39,421 nucleotides of DNA from Rhodobacter sp. (lineage in GTDB: Bacteria > Pseudomonadota > Alphaproteobacteria > Rhodobacterales > Rhodobacteraceae). The translations under genes and the position numbers were made by a program. The notes under the pieces are model-generated. The model had not been told where the DNA came from and made no database searches. It saw only the letters and a program-made list of their open reading frames with translations. Below, piece after piece: positions 32,779 through 39,421 of this stretch. Position 1 is the first letter of the stretch. Every line of letters begins with the position of its first letter. The stretch is taken from assembly GCA_022340385.1 (NCBI GenBank), contig JAJDOB010000200.1, positions 1 to 39,421 of the forward strand, read 5' to 3'.

Positions 32779-33408
32779 TCAATTTGCCCGGACGTTGTCA
32801 ATGAAGCAGGCTGTTCTTTTTGCCATATCCTCGGGCGTGGTCTCGCGGCGGAAAAATTCGACGAAACCCACCTCTGGCAACACCAGGTAGGTGAACACCG
32901 AATGGCTCATCAGATAGAATTCATCGTCGGTTTCCTGCTTGCTGTACAGCGTCCGGTACGCGCGCGACGCCTTGGCTACCTGTTCTGGCGACCCGGTCAG
33001 CCCGATCATGTTTTCGTGCATGTAACCGGCATATTCGCCAACAACCTCTGGCGTGTCGCGTTCGGGGTCGATCGAAATGAAGGCGCCCTGAACGTCGTGG
33101 CCCATCTCTGCCAGCAGATCCATCGCTTCAGCGTTGCGCGCGGCATCGACCGGGCAGACATCGGGGCAGAACGTATAACCAAAATAGATCAGCGTCGGCT
33201 TTGTGATCACATCCTTGTCGGTAACCGTCTGCCCCTGTCCGTTGACCAGCGTGAACGGGCCGCCAATGCTGCCGGCGCCGCCGGCGATGGCGGTTTCGCG
33301 GCAATCGGCAAAAGCTTCGCCAGACCCGCGGCCGACAGTCATCCACCATGTCGCACCCAACAGCGCGACGACTGCGACTCCGGATGCTATTACGGAAATC
33401 CTGAACAT
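32779..33408 (-). CDS. senC: SCO1/SenC (PrrC) copper chaperone
   Basis: A 209-residue protein with one N-terminal membrane anchor (about 5-24) and a periplasmic thioredoxin-fold domain. The copper site is complete: C81 and C85 in 'TFCPDVCPVD' and H169 in 'LMSHSVFTYL'. It helps copper loading of cytochrome oxidase and is linked to Reg/Prr signalling. It is first in the senC-regA-lipoprotein unit and divergent from regB, the classical Rhodobacter arrangement. As a copper-delivery protein it could also serve other copper enzymes. Confidence 0.95.
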   Translation of the reverse strand: MFRISVIASGVAVVALLGATWWMTVGRGSGEAFADCRETAIAGGAGSIGGPFTLVNGQGQTVTDKDVITKPTLIYFGYTFCPDVCPVDAARNAEAMDLLAEMGHDVQGAFISIDPERDTPEVVGEYAGYMHENMIGLTGSPEQVAKASRAYRTLYSKQETDDEFYLMSHSVFTYLVLPEVGFVEFFRRETTPEDMAKRTACFIDNVRAN

Positions 33409-33501
33409 GGTCAGCCTCCATTGCCAAACGCGCGCATTGATCCGTCACCGGGCTCCGGCATACAAGTGTCGCAATGACGCATTCCCCATCTAGGCATCCC
33501 G

Positions 33502-34896
33502 ATGGCTGAACAAAACCCCGGGCTTCTGGCGCAGGAGCCTCGCAGCAACTGGGTCAGGCTGCGCACGCTGATCGTGCTGCGCTGGATGGCCATCGCCGGA
33601 CAGCTTGCCGCCATCACCGTGGCGCAACGGTATTTCAACCTGACCCTGGAGCTCGGGATATGCTACGCCGCCATTGGCGCGTCGATCATTGCCAATCTGG
33701 TGGCGATCTTCGTCTACCCGGAAAACAAGCGCCTCAGCGAAGGCGAAGTGTTCCTGATGCTGCTGTTCGATATCAGCCAGTTGGCGGTCTTGCTGTTTCT
33801 TGCCGGGGGGCTGCACAATCCCTTTGCGCTGCTGATCCTGGCCCCGGTCACCATTTCCGCCACCGCCCTGAAAGCTCGATCCACGGTTCTGCTGGGCGCG
33901 GTTGCCATCGCCTTGATCACCATGCTGGTGTTCTTCCACATCCCGCTGCGCACCCAGCAGGGGTTTGTCATGCGTATGCCGGATATCTTCTTGTTCGGCT
34001 TCTGGGCCGCCATAACCATCGGGATCGTGTTCGAGGCGATCTATGCGCGGCGCGTGACGCAGGAAATCCACTCGATGGGTCAGGCGCTGCTGGCCACCCA
34101 GATGGCGCTGGATCGCGAACAGAAGCTGACCGATCTGGGCGGCGTGGTGGCGGCGGCGGCGCATGAATTGGGCACGCCGCTGGCCACGATCAAGCTGGTC
34201 AGCGCCGAATTGATGGAAGATCTGGCCGACCTGCCCGAACAGTATGACGATGTGGTGCTGATCCGCGATCAGGCCGACCGCTGCCGCGATATCCTGCGGT
34301 CCATGGGGCGGGCGGGGAAGGACGACCTGCTGCTGCGCCACGCACCGTTGGGCACCGTCATCCGCGAGGCCGCCGAACCGCATTCCGAGCGTGGCAAGAA
34401 AGTGGAAATCGACCTGCGGCCCGCCGATGGCGCCGACCCGGGGCAGCCGAATATTGCGCGCCGGCCAGAGATCATTCACGGATTGCGCAATCTGGTGCAG
34501 AACGCCGTCGACTTTGCCGAAACCACCGTCTGGATCGATGCCGTCTGGACGAATACCACCATCGAAATCCGAATCATCGACGATGGGGCCGGCTTTCCGC
34601 CGCACCTTCTGGGGCGTATCGGTGATCCGTTTGTGCGCCGCCGGCGCACTTCGGAAGAACGTCGCAAACGGCCCGGCTACGAAGGCATGGGGCTGGGGCT
34701 GTTCATCGCCAAAACGCTGCTGGAGCGCTCCGGTGCGGAGCTCGGGTTTGCCAATGCAAGCGATCCGTTGAGCCCGCGCAAGCCCGGTATCCGCAGCGGG
34801 GCGATTGTCGAACTTGCTTGGCCGCGCCGGATGATCACCCAAGCCGAGGAAAATCTGGGACGCGGGTTGGGCGAGAACCTTCCGATAGAGGCGTGA
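33502..34896 (+). CDS. regB: Redox sensor histidine kinase RegB/PrrB
   Basis: A 464-residue membrane kinase. Six transmembrane segments fill residues about 25-182; the quinone-binding motif 'GGLHNPF' (102-108) lies between them. The H-box 'AAHELGTPLATIKLV' carries H221, and the redox-active cysteine in 'QADRCRDIL' is at C261, close to C265 of R. capsulatus. N, G1 and G2 boxes follow ('LRNLVQNAVDFAE', 'IIDDGAGFP', 'GMGLGLFIAKTLLERSG'). All known regulatory residues are present, so redox sensing should be intact. It phosphorylates RegA, encoded divergently. Confidence 0.96.
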   Translation: MAEQNPGLLAQEPRSNWVRLRTLIVLRWMAIAGQLAAITVAQRYFNLTLELGICYAAIGASIIANLVAIFVYPENKRLSEGEVFLMLLFDISQLAVLLFLAGGLHNPFALLILAPVTISATALKARSTVLLGAVAIALITMLVFFHIPLRTQQGFVMRMPDIFLFGFWAAITIGIVFEAIYARRVTQEIHSMGQALLATQMALDREQKLTDLGGVVAAAAHELGTPLATIKLVSAELMEDLADLPEQYDDVVLIRDQADRCRDILRSMGRAGKDDLLLRHAPLGTVIREAAEPHSERGKKVEIDLRPADGADPGQPNIARRPEIIHGLRNLVQNAVDFAETTVWIDAVWTNTTIEIRIIDDGAGFPPHLLGRIGDPFVRRRRTSEERRKRPGYEGMGLGLFIAKTLLERSGAELGFANASDPLSPRKPGIRSGAIVELAWPRRMITQAEENLGRGLGENLPIEA

Positions 34897-34904
34897 GCCG
34901 CAGC

Positions 34905-34920
34905 TTAACCCATCATTAAC
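34905..34920 (+). promoter_or_regulatory. Perfect CtrA box upstream of the DivL-like gene
   Basis: TTAA-CCCATCA-TTAAC matches the full CtrA consensus TTAA-N7-TTAAC exactly. It lies 41 bp before the ATG of the PAS-domain gene and just after regB, where a promoter is expected. In a GC-rich genome a chance match here is unlikely. Confidence 0.7.
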
Positions 34921-34961
34921 CCGCGAAAAGCTATCGTGACCCGGGGTAGCCTTATGCGGAC

Positions 34962-36542
34962 ATGGCTGTGAAGGAACTGGGATCGGAACTGGTATTTTTG
35001 ACGCAGGCCGCGGGCCTGATCATCGCGGCTTTCGCGGTTGCGGTTGCGGCGCTTGTCGCCATGGCGCTGCGCCCGGACCGCGCGGCAGGCAAAGCTCCGC
35101 AATCCAGTTTGCCAAAGAGTGTCTTTATTTTCGACGGTGATGCGCTGGTCGATGCCACCGACGCCGCGCGCCGCCTGCTGGAACTGACACCGCCCTGCGA
35201 ATCCGACATTCAGCGTCTGGTAAGCTTTCTGGCACCGCGTTTTCCGGAACTGCCCGACAGCGTGATGCAAAGCAGCGAACGGCGGACAATTGTCATGACC
35301 TCGGCCGATGGGCTGTCCCGGTTGCACCTTCAGGTCGGGCCATCCCGCCTGCGCCTGACGCTGACCGATCTGGACGCCACGGCCCCGGGGCTGGACCAGC
35401 ACGGTCTGGCGGCACTCACGCAGGAATTGCAGATGCACCGCGCCGTGGCCGACCATACGCCGTTTCCGGTCTGGCGGCAGTCGGGCGACGGGCGCATCGT
35501 CTGGGCCAATGCCCAGTACTGCGCCTTGGCGGCCAAGCTGGGCTGGACCAGCCGCACGGCCCCGACCCCGCCGCGCATTTTCCCGACGGACCCGATTGCA
35601 GAGACTTCCTGCAAATCAATTCAGCGCACCCGCCTGGAACTGCCCGACGAGGACGAGCCTAGATGGTTCGAATATCAGGTGACCCAGATCGGCTCGGACG
35701 CCCTTGTTGCCGCATTTCCTGTCGATCGGGTGGTACAGGCCGAACGCAACCTGGGCGATTTCACCCAGACGCTGACGCAGACATTCGCGCATCTCAGCGT
35801 CGGACTTGCGATCTTCAACCGTAGCCGCGAACTTGCGGTTTTCAATCCGGCGCTGACCGATCTTCTGGGGCTTTCACCGGAATACCTGATCACCCGGCCG
35901 ACCCTGTTCCAGATGTTCGACCGGCTGCGCGAACACCGGCTGATGCCGGAGCCGAAGAATTACAAGACCTGGCGGCAGAAAATGTCGGAAATCGAAGCGG
36001 CAGCGGCTGACGGCGTGCATTCCGAAACCTGGTCGCTGGCCGACGGGCGCACCTATCGTGTGACCGGGCGCCCGCATCCCGCCGGCGCGGTCGCCTTCGT
36101 GTTCGAGGATATCAGCGCCGGTATCTCGCAGGAACGCCGGCTTCGCAGCGATCTGCAACTGGGACAGGCCGTTATCGACGGGCTGGACGAGGCGATGGCG
36201 GTATTCACACCATCAGGCGAACTGGCGATGTCCAATCGTGCCTATGCGAAACTTTGGGATGGGGCGTGCGATGCCGATGGCACCGCGACAAGATTTCTTG
36301 ATGCCTCCAGAATCTGGCAGAATGCCACCGTCCCGACGCCGGTATGGGGCGATGTCCGCGACTTTGCCGTCACCCTGACAGAGCGGACCAACTGGACCGC
36401 CGAGGTGCGTCTGCGCGACGGACGGCGGCTGAACTGCCGGTTCGACACCATGCCGGGTCGCTGCACCCTCGTCGGATTTTCCATCGGCCAGGATACCGCG
36501 CAGGCGCCGCGCTCGGACTTGCGCGAATCCGCATCGGCGTAA
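34962..36542 (+). CDS. divL: PAS-domain protein without kinase module, DivL-like
   Basis: A 526-residue protein with one N-terminal transmembrane helix (about 13-37) and at least three PAS-like domains (starting near 'HTPFPVWRQSGDGRIVWAN', 'LSVGLAIFNRSRELAVFN' and 'GLDEAMAVFTPSGELAMSN'). It ends after the last PAS region with no H-box or ATP-binding module. This suits the DivL of R. capsulatus, which I recall as a PAS-domain protein acting on the CckA-ChpT-CtrA relay. Caulobacter DivL, in contrast, keeps a kinase-like C-terminus. A perfect CtrA box precedes the gene, suggesting feedback. The next gene is rlmN. Confidence 0.65.
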   Translation: MAVKELGSELVFLTQAAGLIIAAFAVAVAALVAMALRPDRAAGKAPQSSLPKSVFIFDGDALVDATDAARRLLELTPPCESDIQRLVSFLAPRFPELPDSVMQSSERRTIVMTSADGLSRLHLQVGPSRLRLTLTDLDATAPGLDQHGLAALTQELQMHRAVADHTPFPVWRQSGDGRIVWANAQYCALAAKLGWTSRTAPTPPRIFPTDPIAETSCKSIQRTRLELPDEDEPRWFEYQVTQIGSDALVAAFPVDRVVQAERNLGDFTQTLTQTFAHLSVGLAIFNRSRELAVFNPALTDLLGLSPEYLITRPTLFQMFDRLREHRLMPEPKNYKTWRQKMSEIEAAAADGVHSETWSLADGRTYRVTGRPHPAGAVAFVFEDISAGISQERRLRSDLQLGQAVIDGLDEAMAVFTPSGELAMSNRAYAKLWDGACDADGTATRFLDASRIWQNATVPTPVWGDVRDFAVTLTERTNWTAEVRLRDGRRLNCRFDTMPGRCTLVGFSIGQDTAQAPRSDLRESASA

Positions 36543-36638
36543 CGCTGCGCAAATGCTCCTTCAATTCCGGCCGCGCGATGTTTCAATTGGCGACCGCTTC
36601 CTGTATGACGCCCTGCAATCTTTTGCGGAGACGCGACA

Positions 36639-37826
36639 ATGACCGCCCCGGCCCCGATCACTCAGGACGTCCACACCATCCCGCGGATGCTGCCCAGGAC
36701 AGACCGTGTCAATCTGCTTGGCCTGACACGCGACAATCTGCGCGATGTGCTGATCGCCGCCGGCACGCCGGAAAAACAGGCACGCATGCGTGTCGGACAG
36801 ATCTGGCAGTGGATCTACCAGAAGGGCGTGCGCGACTTCGACGCGATGACCAACCTTGCCAAGCCATATCGGGAAATGCTGGCCGCCCAATTCGAGATCG
36901 CGCTTCCCGAAGTGGTCACCCGCGAAGTCTCTGCCGATGGAACCCGGAAATACCTGGTGCGCATCGCCGGCGGACACGAGGTGGAAACCGTCTATATACC
37001 CGAAACCGACCGCGGTACGTTGTGCATTTCAAGCCAGGTCGGCTGCACTTTGACCTGTTCGTTCTGCCATACCGGCACCCAGAAACTGGTGCGCAACCTG
37101 ACGGCGGGTGAAATCATCGGCCAGGTGATGCTGGCGCGCGACGATCTGGGCGAATGGCCCGAACCCGGGCGCGCGCCCAAGAATGAATCGCGCCTGCTGT
37201 CGAATATCGTTCTGATGGGTATGGGCGAGCCGCTTTACAATTTCGAAGCCGTGCGTGACGCGATGAAGATCGCAATGGATCCGGAAGGCATTCAGCTGTC
37301 GCGCCGCCGCATCACCCTGTCGACAAGCGGCGTCGTGCCCGAAATCGCCCGGACCGCGCAGGAAATCGGCTGTTTGCTGGCCGTGTCGTTTCACGGCACC
37401 ACCGACGAGATTCGCGACAAACTTGTGCCGATCAACAAGAAATGGAACATCGCCACGTTGCTGGACGCGCTGCGCGCCTATCCGAAAGCCTCTAATTCGG
37501 AGCGCATCACGTTCGAATACGTGATGCTGAAGGGGGTCAATGACAGCGACGAGGACGCACGCCGCCTGGTCAACCTGATCAAGGGCATTCCCGCCAAGAT
37601 CAACCTGATCCCGTTCAACGAATGGCCGAATGCGCCCTATGAGCGGTCAGACTGGAACCGGATAGAGGCCTTTGCCGACATCGTCTACAAGGCCGGATAC
37701 GCCAGCCCGGTGCGCACCCCGAGGGGCGAGGATATCATGGCGGCCTGCGGCCAGTTGAAATCGGCAACCGAACGGACCCGGAAATCGCGCGCGCAGATCG
37801 CCACCGAGGCCGGACTGGCAGAGTGA
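36639..37826 (+). CDS. rlmN: 23S rRNA (adenine-C2)-methyltransferase RlmN
   Basis: A 395-residue radical-SAM enzyme that methylates C2 of A2503 in 23S rRNA and A37 in some tRNAs. The 4Fe-4S cluster ligands are C136, C140 and C143 in 'CTLTCSFC'. The two mechanistic cysteines align with C129 ('TLCISSQVG') and C370 ('MAACGQLKS'). '[13 protein letters not shown]' and '[19 protein letters not shown]' are further family signatures. The ATG follows GCGGAGA at good spacing. It is 96 nt after the DivL-like gene and convergent with the LOG gene. Confidence 0.97.
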   Translation: MTAPAPITQDVHTIPRMLPRTDRVNLLGLTRDNLRDVLIAAGTPEKQARMRVGQIWQWIYQKGVRDFDAMTNLAKPYREMLAAQFEIALPEVVTREVSADGTRKYLVRIAGGHEVETVYIPETDRGTLCISSQVGCTLTCSFCHTGTQKLVRNLTAGEIIGQVMLARDDLGEWPEPGRAPKNESRLLSNIVLMGMGEPLYNFEAVRDAMKIAMDPEGIQLSRRRITLSTSGVVPEIARTAQEIGCLLAVSFHGTTDEIRDKLVPINKKWNIATLLDALRAYPKASNSERITFEYVMLKGVNDSDEDARRLVNLIKGIPAKINLIPFNEWPNAPYERSDWNRIEAFADIVYKAGYASPVRTPRGEDIMAACGQLKSATERTRKSRAQIATEAGLAE

Positions 37827-37887
37827 CCGGCGACGCGGCGGCATTTGACCGCGCCGCAGGCAGGTTCGGCTTTGCCCGTCCTGAAGG

Positions 37888-38715
37888 TCAGGCGCGCGTC
37901 TGGATGTCCGGCCAGTTGTCGATCACCTCGATTGCCTGATCGGCGGTTTCGACAAATCTGAACAGGTCCAGATCGTCAGCCGAAATCGTGCCGGCATCGG
38001 CCAATGCGTCCCAGTTGACGATGCTGCGCCAGAATCCTTCGCCAAAAAGCAGAAACGGAATGCGGTTCATCCGTCCGGTCTGGATCAGCGTCAGCGATTC
38101 AAACAGCTCGTCCAGCGTGCCGAATCCGCCCGGAAAGGTGGCAATGGCGCGGGCACGCAGCAGGAAATGCATCTTGCGGATACCGAAATAGTGAAAGTTG
38201 AAACACAGTTCCGGCGTCACGTATTCATTCGGCGCCTGCTCATGCGGCAGCACGATGTTCAGCCCGATCGAACGCCCGCCGGCATCGACGGCGCCGCGAT
38301 TTCCGGCCTCCATCACGCCCGGTCCGCCACCGGTCACGATCACGTCCCTGTGGCCGCCATCGGCCATCGAGCGTTCCGTCACAAGACGCGCGAACCTGCG
38401 GGCCTCTTCGTAATACTTGCTAAGCTGGGCCAGCGTTTCGGTGCGCGCGGTGTCCCTTTTGCCCGTTTCGGGAATGCGCGCGCCGCCAAACAGCACAATT
38501 GTCGATTCAATCCCATATTCGGTCAGCAGCAACTCCGGTTTCAGAAGCTCGAGTTGCAGGCGCACCGGGCGCAATTCGTCCCGGCACATGAAATCGTCAT
38601 CGTTGAACGCCAGACGGTATGCGGGGGCACGGGTTTGCGGTGTATCGGGAATTCCCCTGGCGGTCACGATATCCTGATGCGCGTCCGGGAACGGTGCCTG
38701 GCGGTGATCTTTCAT
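37888..38715 (-). CDS. LOG family protein (TIGR00730 Rossmann fold)
   Basis: A 275-residue protein with the LOG/lysine-decarboxylase-like fold. The paired motifs are '[16 protein letters not shown]' and '[19 protein letters not shown]' (PGGxGTxxE), which bind the nucleotide phosphate and supply the catalytic glutamate. LOG proteins split nucleoside 5'-monophosphates into base and ribose 5-phosphate. The protein is longer than the roughly 190-residue core because of an N-terminal extension of about 60 residues. ATG 38715 has AGGAGA about 5 nt upstream; the track start at 38739 lacks one. It is divergent from dapD. Confidence 0.88.
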   Translation of the reverse strand: MKDHRQAPFPDAHQDIVTARGIPDTPQTRAPAYRLAFNDDDFMCRDELRPVRLQLELLKPELLLTEYGIESTIVLFGGARIPETGKRDTARTETLAQLSKYYEEARRFARLVTERSMADGGHRDVIVTGGGPGVMEAGNRGAVDAGGRSIGLNIVLPHEQAPNEYVTPELCFNFHYFGIRKMHFLLRARAIATFPGGFGTLDELFESLTLIQTGRMNRIPFLLFGEGFWRSIVNWDALADAGTISADDLDLFRFVETADQAIEVIDNWPDIQTRA

Positions 38716-38807
38716 TTGCGTCTCCTGTCCGGGTTGCATTGCGCAGGTTTCCGACAGGCACTATAGCCTGCCCGCAACCAAAACCAGTCACGATGTGGAA
38801 TGCCCGG

Positions 38808-39421
38808 ATGTCGAACGCCCAACTTGAAGCCGCCATCGAAGCCGCCTGGGAGGCGCGCGACACCATCACGCCCGCCACCACCGGCGAGACCCGCGAGGCG
38901 ATCGAGGAGACGCTGAATGCGCTGGACGGCGGCAAGCTGCGCGTGGCCGAGAAACAGGCCGACGGCAACTGGCACGTGAACCAATGGGCCAAGAAGGCGG
39001 TGCTTCTGGGGTTCCGGATCAAGGACATGGAACAGCAGCCCGGCGGCCCGCAGGGCGGCGGCTGGTGGGACAAGGTCGACAGCAAGTTCCTGGGCTGGGG
39101 CGACAACCAGTGGCGCGCGGCGGGCTTTCGCGCGGTTCCGAACTGTATCGTACGCAAATCCGCCTTCATCGCGCCGGGCGTGGTGCTGATGCCATCTTTC
39201 GTGAACCTTGGCGCCTATGTGGACGAGGGAACCATGGTCGATACCTGGGCCACGGTCGGCAGCTGCGCCCAGATCGGCAAGAACGTGCATCTGTCCGGCG
39301 GCGTCGGCATCGGCGGCGTGCTGGAACCGATGCAGGCCGGACCGACGATCATCGAAGACAATTGTTTCATCGGGGCCCGGTCCGAAGTGGTCGAGGGCTG
39401 CATCATTCGTGAAGGGTCGGT
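38808..39421 (+). CDS. dapD: Tetrahydrodipicolinate N-succinyltransferase, partial (3' end outside window)
   Basis: The first 204 codons of DapD (usually about 275), open to the window edge and so missing from the ORF track. It shows the N-terminal helical domain ('[18 protein letters not shown]'), the substrate region '[10 protein letters not shown]' and '[22 protein letters not shown]', then hexapeptide repeats of the left-handed beta-helix ('[20 protein letters not shown]', '[11 protein letters not shown]'). It transfers succinyl from CoA in lysine and diaminopimelate synthesis. An in-frame ATG at 38793 is possible; 38808 gives the usual start. Confidence 0.95.
   Translation, partial: MSNAQLEAAIEAAWEARDTITPATTGETREAIEETLNALDGGKLRVAEKQADGNWHVNQWAKKAVLLGFRIKDMEQQPGGPQGGGWWDKVDSKFLGWGDNQWRAAGFRAVPNCIVRKSAFIAPGVVLMPSFVNLGAYVDEGTMVDTWATVGSCAQIGKNVHLSGGVGIGGVLEPMQAGPTIIEDNCFIGARSEVVEGCIIREGS

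Noticed and set aside
33490-34842. 450-residue minus-strand ORF
   Set aside because: Complete antisense shadow of regB; Gln/His/Asp-rich with no domain.

Overview
The window is a GC-rich chromosomal segment of an alphaproteobacterium, most likely a marine Rhodobacterales (Roseobacter/Rhodobacter group). The basis is a RegB/SenC/RegA redox-control locus with ahcY nearby, a hemD - Mic60/mitofilin-like - hemY cluster, a PAS-only DivL-like gene behind a perfect CtrA box, and two TRAP transporter operons. I see no phage, transposase, integrase or CRISPR array.

Bases 1-10.9 kb look catabolic. A NIPSNAP protein and a 3-hydroxyisobutyrate-dehydrogenase-like enzyme are followed by a minus-strand unit: FCD-type GntR regulator, glutathione S-transferase, metallo-beta-lactamase-fold hydrolase. 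Divergent from the regulator runs a long plus-strand operon: zinc alcohol dehydrogenase (interrupted by an in-frame TGA), DapA-family aldolase/lyase, cupin, TRAP transporter (SBP, DctQ, DctM), DUF1330 protein, quinone oxidoreductase and a tiny membrane protein. Two matching palindromes, one over the regulator's start codon and one just before the dehydrogenase, are probably that regulator's operators.

Bases 10.9-16.2 kb hold a second TRAP operon of another subfamily (FcbT/TakP-like SBP with a Tat signal), followed by an amidase and a 65-residue membrane protein. Its 0.55-kb upstream region carries two inverted GTATAC elements, a CTGC-N3-GCAG site and three TGGACAGG copies able to form mutually exclusive hairpins. 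In both TRAP operons a strong hairpin separates the SBP gene from the permease genes.

Bases 16.2-20.3 kb (minus) hold a selenium-binding-protein-56/methanethiol-oxidase family gene, a closely spaced polytopic membrane protein, and a BNR-repeat protein. A tRNA-Thr(CGT) follows.

Bases 20.3-27.7 kb are housekeeping: hemY, Mic60-like and hemD on minus; tsaD, gpsA, an EVE-domain protein and a DUF1761 protein on plus; then a DUF2853 gene on minus with a clear terminator. Bases 27.9-31.7 kb hold ahcY with an FkbM methyltransferase directly behind it (minus), then an HD hydrolase and a GNAT acetyltransferase (plus).

Bases 31.8-36.5 kb are the redox and cell-cycle regulatory block: a small lipoprotein overlapping regA, then senC (minus), regB and the DivL-like gene (plus). 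The window ends with rlmN, a LOG-family protein and the first three quarters of dapD. All calls come from reading the translations by eye; no database search was run.
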